From the NCBI GenBank assembly GCA_029931535.1, contig JAQPZY010001610.1:2351001-2415000 (forward strand): a DNA stretch of 64,000 nt. The letters are read 5' to 3'. Shown piece after piece: positions 38,725 to 47,002 of the stretch (positions within the stretch are counted from its first letter, which is position 1; every line of letters starts with the position of its first letter). The notes under the pieces are model-generated. The model saw only the letters and a program-made list of their open reading frames with translations, ran no database searches and was not told the DNA's origin. Both the position numbers and the translations under genes were made by a program. This DNA comes from Margaritifera margaritifera. Lineage: Eukaryota; Mollusca; Bivalvia; Unionida; Margaritiferidae.

Positions 38725-38835
38725 CCGTAATGTAGTGACGAAGACAACCACGTTTACTACCATCAAAACGGGGTGGAGGGGTGGGGAGGTGTTTTGATAG
38801 TAGTAGACGTGGTTGTCTTCGTCACTACATTACGG
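38725..38835. repeat. 45-bp-arm hairpin with G-rich loop in the left terminal repeat
   Basis: Arms 38725-38769 and 38791-38835 pair at 43 of 45 positions. The arms begin CCGTAATGTAGTGACGAAGA. The 21-base spacer GGGGTGGAGG-GGTGGGGAGGT has several G runs and could form a G-quadruplex. It could be a replication, packaging or integrase-recognition structure; the function is not known. Confidence 0.88.
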
Positions 38836-38863
38836 GGTGGGGTAGGGAGGGAAATAGAATTAA

Positions 38864-38897
38864 TCTTTCTTGAAAAAGGGTGGTCCTGATAAGGACC
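38864..38897 (-). terminator. Histone-type 3' end in the left terminal repeat
   Basis: Read on the minus strand: AAC, GGTCCT-TATC-AGGACC (38897 to 38882), ACCC, then CAAGAAAGA at 38872-38864. This matches the replication-dependent histone mRNA arrangement, with a six-pair stem, four-base loop, ACCC after the stem and a purine-rich U7-type element about nine bases further on. It lies just after the stop codon of the 38925-39503 gene. Confidence 0.88.
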
Positions 38898-38924
38898 GTT
38901 GGTTTTGTTTGGTGGAAGATTTTT

Positions 38925-39503
38925 TTATTTCCTCCAACATTTAGTGAGGAAACCTGGGATGTGAAATTTTTTGTTCTTCTTCTCTGGTAGCCAGTTTGGA
39001 TCTCCCATTTGCCTGAACTTGTCCTGGATTTTCATCCAGGACAAATTCAGGCGATGAAACTCTTGTTTCTTCTTCTTTTCCATTCTTTCCATTCTTTCCT
39101 CTGCCCAAATTTTTTTAATTTTGGCCACCTCCTTTTCCATAACTTCTCTCACTAGAATTTTTGCTGTCAGTAGGGCTATGGCTTCCCGTTCGGCTGCACT
39201 GGGGGGTGGATACAGCCACAAATCTTCTGAGACTTTGTGAAGAAAATTCTCCACCCCTTCCACTAAATCCAGGGCTTTCTTGAGAAGCCCTACTCGACAG
39301 GGTAGTTGTTCTGAGGTAGTCTTCATAGCTTCCTCCACCATGACTTGATGGATCAGACTCCTGGCATTTTTTAGAGCAGCCACTTGGTTTGAGACAAAGG
39401 ATAGAGTGGTTGGATATCTCCAACAGCACTCTATCCTTTCTACCAGGGACTCCACTCCCACCATCACATCCCAGGCTTCCTGTAGGTTATCAATGGTTGT
39501 CAT
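38925..39503 (-). CDS. Two-repeat helical protein, left terminal gene
   Basis: A 192-residue protein of unknown function. Residues of about 5-60 and 75-130 are two copies of a helical module: LQEAWDVMVGVESLVERIE with LIHQVMVEEAMK, and LKKALDLVEGVENFLHKV with ILVREVMEKEVAK. The module also appears once in the protein at 58336-58770 and weakly in 59393-59662. The C-terminal third is a charged stretch (KKIWAEERMERMEKKKKQ) that is probably helical, followed by a basic end. No signal peptide or membrane segment. A TATA-like box (39546-39556) and GTCCGCGC motif (39560-39572) lie upstream, and the mRNA would end in the histone-type stem-loop inside the terminal repeat. Confidence 0.75.
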   Translation of the reverse strand: MTTIDNLQEAWDVMVGVESLVERIECCWRYPTTLSFVSNQVAALKNARSLIHQVMVEEAMKTTSEQLPCRVGLLKKALDLVEGVENFLHKVSEDLWLYPPPSAAEREAIALLTAKILVREVMEKEVAKIKKIWAEERMERMEKKKKQEFHRLNLSWMKIQDKFRQMGDPNWLPEKKNKKFHIPGFLTKCWRK

Positions 39504-39545
39504 TTCAGATGTTAAAGTGTGAATGGCTGAACTGTGGAAGACACC

Positions 39546-39572
39546 GCTTTATATGCGAGAAGCGCGGACGTG
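39546..39572 (-). promoter_or_regulatory. Promoter block of the left terminal gene
   Basis: On the minus strand: CACGTCCGCGCTT then GCATATAAAGC, about 45 bases before the ATG at 39503. The same two-part block occurs before the genes at 58336 and 59393, which supports a shared promoter. Confidence 0.65.
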
Positions 39573-39720
39573 ATGGAAAACATCCCCCTTTTTTTTCCAA
39601 AAAAAATCCACACACCACACATAACATACATGGGGAGACTATGACAAAAACAAAAAAACAAATATACAAACAACATAAAAAAACACACACTTATATAGGC
39701 AATATTGGAAAATAATTAAT

Positions 39721-39755
39721 CTTTTCTTGAAAAATGGGTGGTCCTAAAAAGGACC
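39721..39755 (-). terminator. Histone-type 3' end of the 39784-40020 gene
   Basis: On the minus strand: AAAC, GGTCCT-TTTT-AGGACC (39755 to 39740), ACCCA, then CAAGAAAAG at 39729-39721. The perfect six-pair stem and spacing match the histone consensus. It lies about 30 bases after the stop codon. Confidence 0.88.
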
Positions 39756-39783
39756 GTTTTTTTTTTTGTTATTGTTGTTGTTT

Positions 39784-40020
39784 TTAACAACAGGAGCATC
39801 TCCTAGAGGGTTTTCTTTTTCTTCTTAAACTTCTTCGAACTTCGGGCCCATACAGCAAAACCCTCTTTAGACAACCTTGTCTCTCCACATAAGTTTGTCT
39901 ATACCATGTAGCTGTGTCTGTAATTTTTGTTTTAGCCCATGATGCTTTTACATACATAAGGAATGCTGGATTAAACCGCATTCCTGAAACAATGTTGGAG
40001 GATTCAACACTAACCCACAT
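39784..40020 (-). CDS. Small basic protein with Cys-rich C-terminus
   Basis: A 78-residue protein, function unknown. It starts at the ATG at 40020 (MWVSVESSNIVSGMRFNP). The C-terminal quarter is strongly basic (RRSLRRKRKPSRR) and ends CSCC; older copies end CRLC and CSFC, so the two outer cysteines are conserved. Three copies in this window (also 31436-31912 and 37375-37425) show that it is a real, conserved gene. It is followed by a histone-type 3' end in two of the three copies. Upstream a TATATATATA-type box lies at about 40085-40096. A DNA- or RNA-binding role is possible from the charge only. Confidence 0.75.
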   Translation of the reverse strand: MWVSVESSNIVSGMRFNPAFLMYVKASWAKTKITDTATWYRQTYVERQGCLKRVLLYGPEVRRSLRRKRKPSRRCSCC

Positions 40021-40288
40021 GATTTGTTTTATGAGTGGTCGTCTTGGAGAAAACCGGTGAAGCTTTTATGAAACCAGCGGTTGTATATATATACCTTACG
40101 ATCGGATTGAAATGGATCCAAATCAACTACCAATCCAAACACGCGGTACAAGTCGGTTCGGTTTTCTTCCAATGGGAAGAGAGCGGAGGTGTGACGTCAT
40201 CTCGGGTTTAAAGGTATCGTAGCGTTCGTAGGGGGTTTATTACTTTTTTTTTATTACTTTTTTTTTATTACTTTTTTCGACAGCCTTC
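40021..40288. promoter_or_regulatory. Divergent promoter region between two left-end genes
   Basis: It separates the minus-strand gene at 39784-40020 from the plus-strand gene at 40289. It contains a TATA-like tract at 40085-40096 for the minus gene, ATTGG/CCAAT motifs, AGAGAGCGGA and a TGACGTCA palindrome (about 40192-40199), and three AT-rich TTATTACTTTTTTT repeats before the plus gene. Several blocks are conserved in the older copy at 31220-31435. Confidence 0.55.
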
Positions 40289-40966
40289 ATGGAGACTGGA
40301 AAGACAAGTACTACATCAATGTATTGGAGTGATCCTGCAACGATAATGAATGCTGCGGCATTATTGAACTTCCGGCCGGAAGACTTTGATTTAGATTTAC
40401 TAAATCAAGAGTTTGACAATACTGCTACTACTACTGCTACTACTATACCAATGGTGGTGGATGATTTTAAAAGAAGACAAATGGAAGAGATGGAAAATTT
40501 TGTAAAAAAGCAACGGGAAGAGGAAGAAATGTTTCTTCTTCTTCAACAACAACAACAGAAAGAAGAAGAAGAGAGAAGAAAACAAGGTGAAGAAGAAGAA
40601 ATCAGACAGCAACAGCAGCAGCAGCAGCAGTTACAAGAGGAGGAGAAGAAGGAAACAGGAAAGGAAAGCATCAGTTTTCAAGAAAGAACTGTAAGTCTGA
40701 TGAAAGAGATATTATATCAGTTAAAATGGTTGACCAATGTCTATAAGTATTCTTTAACTCATCAACCACCTAAACGGAAAAGACCATCACGGGCTAAACT
40801 ACATTCTTCTTCTTCTTCTAAGCCTTCCAGCGTTAGTGAGATACCACCACAACCACCAACACCACCAGTGACTACCACCATAATGAAAACGCCATCAGTA
40901 GCAGCAGCATTAAGAGGATATGGATTGGGCCGTGGCAAAGGACTACGGCATTTGAAGTTAATTTGA
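40289..40966 (+). CDS. QE-rich nuclear-type protein with a glycine/basic tail
   Basis: A 225-residue protein, function unknown. It has an N-terminal unique part (residues 1-45), a Thr/Ala stretch, a long Glu/Gln-rich coiled-coil-like region (about 60-125), a short helical segment (SLMKEILYQLKWLTNVYKY), then a basic nuclear-localisation-like KRKRPSRAK and a Ser/Pro-rich linker. The last 16 residues, GYGLGRGKGLRHLKLI, resemble the N-terminal tail of histone H4 in composition and order and are conserved in the older remnant. The gene ends in a histone-type stem-loop 37 bases after the stop. A chromatin-related role is an inference. Confidence 0.75.
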   Translation: METGKTSTTSMYWSDPATIMNAAALLNFRPEDFDLDLLNQEFDNTATTTATTIPMVVDDFKRRQMEEMENFVKKQREEEEMFLLLQQQQQKEEEERRKQGEEEEIRQQQQQQQQLQEEEKKETGKESISFQERTVSLMKEILYQLKWLTNVYKYSLTHQPPKRKRPSRAKLHSSSSSKPSSVSEIPPQPPTPPVTTTIMKTPSVAAALRGYGLGRGKGLRHLKLI

Positions 40967-41003
40967 AAGTTTTGTTTTGAAACCAAAAACAAAACAACCC
41001 AAC

Positions 41004-41040
41004 GGTCCTTTTAAGGGCCCCCCAGATTTCTAGAAAAGAA
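41004..41040 (+). terminator. Histone-type 3' end of the QE-rich gene
   Basis: AAC, then GGTCCT-TTTA-AGGGCC with one G-T wobble pair, then CCCC, and a purine-rich AGAAAAGAA at 41032-41040. The older remnant has the equivalent structure at 30508-30523. Confidence 0.8.
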
Positions 41041-41257
41041 ATCAAATTGCCAAAAATCAAGTTAAAACTTTAAGAAAATCCCACCATAGTAAAAGTGTGA
41101 GTGAGTGCGTGCGTGCATTTCTACTCTAAAACAAAATAACACAAAACCACTTACTTTTTTTCTCTCCAGTCTGGTGTATTCATCCAATTTTTTTTTTTAC
41201 AAAATATTTCAGAAATATAACATATAACAGCAAAAAAAATCACACAAGAAACAAAGT
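41041..41257. other. Spacer between convergent genes
   Basis: It lies between the 3' ends of the QE-rich gene and the CCHC gene. It contains GTGAGTGAGTGCGTGCGTGC and T-rich tracts; no gene seen. Confidence 0.5.
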
Positions 41258-41811
41258 TCACTTTCTGTAATGCTTGTGTGGCTTCAATAGAAACACTGGA
41301 GTTTCCTTCTCACTGTCTCTCTTGTGTTTCTTCTTCATAGGAATCCTGAGTGTCACAGGAATCATGTCTTCCATTTTTTTTTCTTCTTCTTCTTCTTCAT
41401 TCTCACTGTCTTCCATTCTTCTTACTCTCTTCTTACTTTTCTTGATGATATGTTCTTCTTCTTCTTCTAGGTTTGTTAATTTTGAATCCACTTCCTCCCT
41501 CTCCTCTTCTTCTTCTTCTTGTTCTTCTTTCTTTTGTTCTTCTTTCTTTTGTGGGCATTCCGAAGACCAATGTCCTGGTCCTTTACAATGATAGCAGATA
41601 TCTTTCCTTTATCTCTCTTTTGCTGTTGACGTTTGGGACAATCTGGAGCCCAATGTCCTTTCTCTTGACAGATGTAACAAGTATCTTCACTTTTATCTCT
41701 ATTGACAGAGGAGGAGGAGTAGTCTTTACTCTTACTGTACGTAGTATACTTTCGAATCACTGTCTGTAAATCTCTCACCAAAAAAGCAATCTGTCTTTTT
41801 GACTCTTCCAT
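41258..41811 (-). pseudogene. CCHC zinc-knuckle protein with a frameshift
   Basis: The start at 41811 (MEESKRQIAFLVRDLQ) leads to a first zinc knuckle, CYICQEKGHWAPDC. A second knuckle, CYHCKGPGHWSSEC, is present but in another frame. The frame change lies at about 41600-41608, and the older remnant is continuous there, so a single-base indel is likely in this copy. After the second knuckle comes an acidic stretch (EEEEEREE, EEEEEEKK) and a basic end. CCHC knuckles bind single-stranded nucleic acid in retroviral Gag and cellular proteins. It shares a divergent promoter region with the polymerase. If the shift is real the product is a one-knuckle protein of 111 residues; programmed frameshifting is an alternative. 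Confidence 0.75.
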
Positions 41812-41951
41812 CTTTTTTTTTATCAGCAGCTTGAAAGTTCAATCACCAAAGACTGATTCTGAAGGTAAGAAGCTCTCTCTTTATATACTCTTCTCTCTCT
41901 CTATAAAGGTACCTGGGTGAAAACTCAATCAGTTTCAAATCAGAGTTCAAG
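41812..41951. promoter_or_regulatory. Divergent promoter of the CCHC gene and polymerase
   Basis: It contains two TATA-like boxes back to back: TTTATATA at about 41879-41886 for the minus-strand gene and CTATAAAGG at 41901-41909 for the polymerase, with CTCTCT repeats between. The older copy has CCATATATATATAG and GAGAGAG at the same place (about 29915-29937). Confidence 0.6.
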
Positions 41952-44900
41952 ATGAAAAGATCACGTCCAAACCATGATAAATCAGAACCAGAACAAGAAC
42001 AAACCAAGAAGCCACGGCGACGAAGGTATTCCGTGCCTCCTGAAACACCCTTAGAGGAATTACTGGCTCAAGTCCATGCCAGTGACTTTGAAGACGAAAT
42101 GAGTGAACAACCTGAAACCCAAACTTCCAAACCACCACTACCACCCAAAACCAAAACCAAAACCAAAGCCACTACTACCAACACCAGAACCCCTGACCAA
42201 GAAAGTTCTACTACCGCTACCGTGGCTCCTGAAAATTACTATCGGATTCGAGAGACACAAAAAATCACTTCTCGAAAATTTAGGACCACTGCCTATACAC
42301 ATACGGTTCACTTCAAAGACTTCAAGTCTCAAGTACCTCCTGAGAAATCTGTCTTACAGAACTTGAAACGACAATGTGGAGCCAAAGAAGAGGATCGGTT
42401 GAGACTAGCCATTCATCATGACCAATTGAAGAGTCCCGTTTGGATTGAATTTAGTACTCCGGCAGAATTAACGCCAGACAAAGTTATGTCCAAAATAGAA
42501 CATGTACAACAATCCAATGACAAATTTGCCATCACCGATGGAAAGGCGACCCTTTACATGACCCACGTTTCTCCACCTCGAGGAAGTGGTGGTCAAAGAA
42601 GAAAACCGTTATTGGTAGACGATCTTCGTACTACCAAACGCAGTGTCGTCCAAATTAACAATACTGAAGATTCAATGTGCTTAGCTCGAGCTATTGTGGT
42701 GGGTCGTACCTATGCTAACAAGAACGAGAGCAAAGAATGGAAAAAAGCCTGGGAGAGCATTAGAAAATCTAACAGAACCAAACAACGAAAAGAAGCAGAA
42801 CTCTTGTTGAAACAAGCAGGGATCCCTAAAGAGACCGTGTGTGGCATTTCTCAATTACAGCAACTTCAAGATGTTTTGGCTCCTCATTATACGTTCAAAG
42901 TTCAGCCTCAAGAAGTGCGCGGAGCTCTATTGTTTCGAGGCCCTGATTTTCCTGAGGGAAAATACATTCATCTTTATCACCATCAAGAACATTTTGATAC
43001 CATTACTAGTATTACTGGATTTTTGGGATACTCTTACTTCTGTGAGAAATGTAACAAAGGGTGTAATAGTCGGGAGCATCACATTGGTTGTGGAGCAAGA
43101 TGTCGGGGTTGTTTAGCCGACCCACCATGCCTTCCTGAACCACAACAACATCACATTTATTGTGAAACCTGTCGACGTCGTTTTGTCAGTTCTACTTGCT
43201 ATCAACAGCATCGCAAGACCCAAGGTCAGCAACAAAAATGTGCTTGTGAGTTATTACAATCGTGTTCTACGTGTGGGCAACTGATTCGTTCCAACAACTC
43301 CAAGAGACACGTTTGTGCTGGCAAGAAAAAATGTTCTTTTTGTCATCAGATCGTCGATTTTGATCATCGATGTTTTATTCAAAAGTTTGACAAGACAGAG
43401 AAGAAAGAAATAAAGAAGATGAAGAAGAACAAGAAACAAGTAGATTTCATCTTTTTTGATTTTGAATGCATGCAAGAAACAGGCACTCACATTCCTAATT
43501 TTTGTGTAGCCCATCGGGCTTGTGATCAGTGCATTCAAGAATCGATTCATTTTCACTGTCCTCATTGTAGTAGGATTCCAGGAGGACGTGAAAAAATCTT
43601 TCGTGGAGTGAATACTTTGTCGGAGTTTGCTGAATGGGTTTTAGACCCTACCACCCACGACAGTTGGAGCGAAGAAGACATTCATCGTTACGGAGATTGT
43701 CATCGGTATGCGACCGTCATAGCTCACAATTTTTCGGGATACGATGGACAGTTTTTACTTAATTATTATTTGAACCATGGAACCGAACGTCCTGAAGTCA
43801 CCATGAACGGAAAAAAGCTCATCTACATGAAAGTAGGACAAGTTCAATTCAAAGATTCGATGAGTTATTTGGCCATGCCTTTGAGTCGTATGCCAAAAAC
43901 GTTCGGCATGACAGAAATGGCAAAAGGTTACTTTCCTCACTTCTTTAACACGGAAGCTAATCAACAGGCCGTCCTACCTCATTTACCTGACCTTCATGAT
44001 TATGACCCCGACGGAATGCGACCCGAACAGCGAGAAGCTTTTCACGCTTGGTACCGTGTTCAGCAGAACGATCCCTTTGACTTTCAAGAGGAGATGCTCA
44101 AATATTTTCGATCGGATGTAGATATTTTAAGGCGTTGTTGTGGAAAATTTCGAGAGTTATTTCTCGATAGTGCAGAGGTCGATCCTTTGAAAGATGCAGC
44201 CACCTTACCTAAAGCCTGTTCCTTAGTCTACAGACAAAATTTCATGCCCGAAAACCAACTGGCCATCATTGACTCCAACACGGGGGTTTTTGCTAGTCGT
44301 CAATATTCGGTCAAAGCTTTACGTTGGCTTCATTACTTATGTCAAAAAGAAGACAAATGGATACAACATGCTAGAAACGGAGGAGGAGAAAAAAAGATTG
44401 GAGGTTATTCCGTGGATGGTTGGGATTTAGAAAATCCGCACATAGTGTACGAGTTTCAGGGATGTTTGTTTCACGGATGCCCTACTTGTTATCCTAACCG
44501 AGACATGAAAAGCCCTTATTCAGATTCTACCATGGATCAGTTATATGAACAGACTTGTCAACGACGACTTCAGTTAGAAAGTCAAGGTTACGAAGTGGTA
44601 GAAATGTGGGAACACGAGTACGATCGACGTTTGAAAATCGATCCTGAATTTAAAACCATCACTCAAAGTTACGATGCGGCCGACATTGAACCTTTAGATC
44701 CACGCCACAGTTTATTTGGAGGACGAACCAATGCCACTTGTTTACTGTACGACGTGAATGAATCCCAAGGAGAAGAAATCAAATACATTGACGTGTGTTC
44801 TTTGTATCCTTGGGTGTGCAAATATGCTCGTTTTCCCACTGGACACCCTGAAATTTTAACAGAACACATCGACGTGGAACACATTCGTCAATACGAAGGA

Positions 44901-46541
44901 TTGATCAAATGTAAAGTTTTACCTCCCACAAACTTGTTTCATCCCATCTTACCTTGCCATTGTCAAGGAAAATTGATTTTTCCTTTATGTCGGACGTGTG
45001 CCGAAACGTGTAACCAAGATCATCCCTGTCACCACACGGAGGAAGAACGGTCGATGATAGGAACGTGGGTCAGTATCGATTTGTTTCGGGCATTGGATCG
45101 TGGATACCGTTTATTGAACGTGTATGAAATTTGGCACTTTCCAACTACAGCCCAATACCAAAAGGACGACGCTACTAATCATCCAGGCATTTTTTCGGGG
45201 TACGTGAACCAATTTCTCAAACTGAAACAAGAAGCTAGCAGTTATCCTTCGTGGTGTCAAACTCCCGAAGACAAAGTCCGATTCAAAGAAGAATACCGTG
45301 ACATCGAAGGCATCACTTTAGAAGACGTAGAAAAAAATGAAGGAAAAAGATCGTTTGCTAAAGTGATGTTGAATTGTTTGTGGGGAAAAATGGCTCAACG
45401 TACGATCTTACCCAAAACGGAATACGTGGACGATCCTTATCGTTACTTTAAACTGGTGGACGACAAACGTATTCTAGTCAAGCACGTCGAAATTGTCCGT
45501 GAGGATTTGATCATTGTTAATTTTGAAGATGAACCCAAGTTTGTTAAACCTGACAAGTTTAGTAACGTAGTCATTGCCGCCTACGTGACTGCTCATGCTC
45601 GTTTGAAATTGTATGACGAAGCGTTAGAAGTCTTGGGAGATCGTGTTCTGTATTTTGATACTGACAGTTGCATTTACATTCATCGTCCCGGTTGCCCCCA
45701 CCCTACCATTCAAGGAGATCGTTTAGGAGCCTGGACAGACGAGCACCCTCAAGATACCATCCTGAGTTTTGCTAGCGGTGGCCCTAAAAATTATGGGTAC
45801 CGATACCGAGACCCGCAAGGTCAACTTCACACCTCCTGTAAAGTCAAAGGATTGACTCTGAACTATCGAACTAACCAAGTCGTGAACTTTGAGGTTTTAA
45901 AAAATGCTCTGCTGTCTGGACAAGTGAAAGATTTTCAAGTAGCCACGTTAGAACCTCACAAGATTGTTCTCCTACCAAATCATCAAATCGTGACTCGTCC
46001 TGTTCAAAAAGTGTATCGTATCGTGTACCAAAAAAGAGTGAGACTTCCAGATCACACCACTTTACCTTACGGACACGCCGATTTGGAGAAGTATAAAAAA
46101 GGAAACCCTCTTGAAAAAAAAAACAGAAAAAAGATGACTTCAACATGGGTCTTGCCTGACTATGCTGATTGTACCAGTCGATTGAAGACGTTTAAAAAAT
46201 GGCCTAAAGGGGATCGATTACCCACAGCCATCTCTTTAGCCAGAGCAGGATTTGTCTACTTTGAACAGGGAAGTTTAGTGAAATGTTTTAGTTGTGGTGC
46301 AAGCATTCGCATGAGTCCTAAAGATTCAGCTATTGTGGAACATACCAGATGGTCACCAAACTGTGCTTACCTTTCTTTGGCGTTTCCACCGATCACATTA
46401 CAATACTTTTCGGATGGTACAGTCGACAGGTATAAAAAAGGAACCCCTTCCAAGCCTAACCTTCATTCTGACTTTTCACGTGAACCGAGCAAGAAGAAAA
46501 AAAAATTAGATGAGTATTTTTTCCAGTTTTGGGGAATTTGA
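41952..46541 (+). CDS. polB: Protein-primed family B DNA polymerase with a C-terminal BIR domain
   Basis: A 1529-residue replicative polymerase. The N-terminal domain includes SVVQINNTEDSMCLARAIV (residues of about 233-251), then a Cys/His-rich segment (about 365-475). 3'-5' exonuclease motifs: FDFE (about 500), AHNFSGYDGQF (about 591) and YFRSDVDIL (about 717). An EFQGCLFHGCPTCY insert typical of Polinton polymerases lies near 836. Polymerase motifs: SLYP (about 951), KVMLNCLWGK (about 1136) and YFDTDS (about 1233). All catalytic residues appear present. Residues of about 1395-1477 form a BIR-type zinc domain (CFSC, EHTRWSPNC) after an A-rich junction with a 10-A run at 46114-46123 and an internal ATG at 46134, so the BIR part could also be made separately. 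It replicates the element from protein-bound ends. Confidence 0.95.
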   Translation: MKRSRPNHDKSEPEQEQTKKPRRRRYSVPPETPLEELLAQVHASDFEDEMSEQPETQTSKPPLPPKTKTKTKATTTNTRTPDQESSTTATVAPENYYRIRETQKITSRKFRTTAYTHTVHFKDFKSQVPPEKSVLQNLKRQCGAKEEDRLRLAIHHDQLKSPVWIEFSTPAELTPDKVMSKIEHVQQSNDKFAITDGKATLYMTHVSPPRGSGGQRRKPLLVDDLRTTKRSVVQINNTEDSMCLARAIVVGRTYANKNESKEWKKAWESIRKSNRTKQRKEAELLLKQAGIPKETVCGISQLQQLQDVLAPHYTFKVQPQEVRGALLFRGPDFPEGKYIHLYHHQEHFDTITSITGFLGYSYFCEKCNKGCNSREHHIGCGARCRGCLADPPCLPEPQQHHIYCETCRRRFVSSTCYQQHRKTQGQQQKCACELLQSCSTCGQLIRSNNSKRHVCAGKKKCSFCHQIVDFDHRCFIQKFDKTEKKEIKKMKKNKKQVDFIFFDFECMQETGTHIPNFCVAHRACDQCIQESIHFHCPHCSRIPGGREKIFRGVNTLSEFAEWVLDPTTHDSWSEEDIHRYGDCHRYATVIAHNFSGYDGQFLLNYYLNHGTERPEVTMNGKKLIYMKVGQVQFKDSMSYLAMPLSRMPKTFGMTEMAKGYFPHFFNTEANQQAVLPHLPDLHDYDPDGMRPEQREAFHAWYRVQQNDPFDFQEEMLKYFRSDVDILRRCCGKFRELFLDSAEVDPLKDAATLPKACSLVYRQNFMPENQLAIIDSNTGVFASRQYSVKALRWLHYLCQKEDKWIQHARNGGGEKKIGGYSVDGWDLENPHIVYEFQGCLFHGCPTCYPNRDMKSPYSDSTMDQLYEQTCQRRLQLESQGYEVVEMWEHEYDRRLKIDPEFKTITQSYDAADIEPLDPRHSLFGGRTNATCLLYDVNESQGEEIKYIDVCSLYPWVCKYARFPTGHPEILTEHIDVEHIRQYEGLIKCKVLPPTNLFHPILPCHCQGKLIFPLCRTCAETCNQDHPCHHTEEERSMIGTWVSIDLFRALDRGYRLLNVYEIWHFPTTAQYQKDDATNHPGIFSGYVNQFLKLKQEASSYPSWCQTPEDKVRFKEEYRDIEGITLEDVEKNEGKRSFAKVMLNCLWGKMAQRTILPKTEYVDDPYRYFKLVDDKRILVKHVEIVREDLIIVNFEDEPKFVKPDKFSNVVIAAYVTAHARLKLYDEALEVLGDRVLYFDTDSCIYIHRPGCPHPTIQGDRLGAWTDEHPQDTILSFASGGPKNYGYRYRDPQGQLHTSCKVKGLTLNYRTNQVVNFEVLKNALLSGQVKDFQVATLEPHKIVLLPNHQIVTRPVQKVYRIVYQKRVRLPDHTTLPYGHADLEKYKKGNPLEKKNRKKMTSTWVLPDYADCTSRLKTFKKWPKGDRLPTAISLARAGFVYFEQGSLVKCFSCGASIRMSPKDSAIVEHTRWSPNCAYLSLAFPPITLQYFSDGTVDRYKKGTPSKPNLHSDFSREPSKKKKKLDEYFFQFWGI
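46134..46541 (+). other. BIR (IAP-type) domain within the polymerase frame
   Basis: This part of the polymerase frame carries the BIR signature: RLKTFKKWP, LARAGFVYF, VKCFSCG, then EHTRWSPNC. The zinc ligands C-x2-C, H and C are present, but the spacing from the second Cys to His is 15 residues where most BIRs have 16, and the usual Trp after the second Cys is replaced (RMSP). BIR domains occur in inhibitors of apoptosis and in several large DNA viruses. No RING domain follows. A role in blocking host cell death is an inference. Confidence 0.85.
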
Positions 46542-46998
46542 GTGCGATGCGGAACCATGCCATGACGAGACCGATGCCGTACGTTGTGACATCGTGGATT
46601 CAGTCACTCACCGGCGATCCAACTCAAAAGATGCAGGTCGCCCTTTATGTTTTACTAATCGTACACAAAACGGTACTCCCTGCTGCAGACCTAATGAATT
46701 GATGATACCCTTGGCTGTGTCTTACTATTCCAAGTATGAAAATCGTCTCGAGTCGTTCCAAGACAAGTGGCCAAAATATTTAAATGGACCTAAACCCGAA
46801 GCTTTAGCCAGATCTGGATTTTTTTACGTGGGAGTTGGAGATCAAGTGAAGTGTTTCAGTTGCGGTGTGAGACTTCGCTATTGGGAGCCTTACGACTTAG
46901 CTGACATCGAACATGCTCGATAGTCTCCACATTGTCAGTTCTTACCTTTAGTGGCTCGAGAAGAATACGGATACGATGAACCAGATACCAAGAAGTAA
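46510..46998 (+). pseudogene. Second BIR-domain gene, interrupted by a stop
   Basis: The frame opens at the ATG at 46510, overlapping the end of the polymerase gene. A Cys-rich N-terminal part (about 65 residues) is followed by a BIR domain: RLESFQDKWP, LARSGFFYVG, VKCFSCGVRLRYWEP, IEHAR. A TAG at 46921-46923 then ends the frame one residue short of SPHC, which carries the last zinc-ligand Cys. The same frame continues to a stop at 46996-46998. The truncated product would lack a zinc ligand and probably not fold. This may be a genuine mutation, an assembly error or a readthrough stop. Confidence 0.8.
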
Positions 46999-47002
46999 TA
47001 CA

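Larger units (their letters stand above)
38559..38919 (+). repeat. Left terminal inverted repeat, 361 bp
   Basis: Matches the reverse complement of 59670-60030 with one mismatch noticed (G at 38907). The outer 160 bp contain five GGGGCAAA-like motifs; the middle holds an inverted repeat (38725-38835); the inner part holds a histone-type 3' end serving the minus-strand gene 38925-39503. Identity stops at GGTGGAAGA (38919), only 6 bp from the stop codon of that gene. Confidence 0.96.

Noticed and set aside
38594..38797. 67-codon frame in the left terminal repeat, repeated at 59792-59995
   Set aside because: It lies across the repeat motifs and hairpin and exists twice only because the repeat does; no sign of coding.
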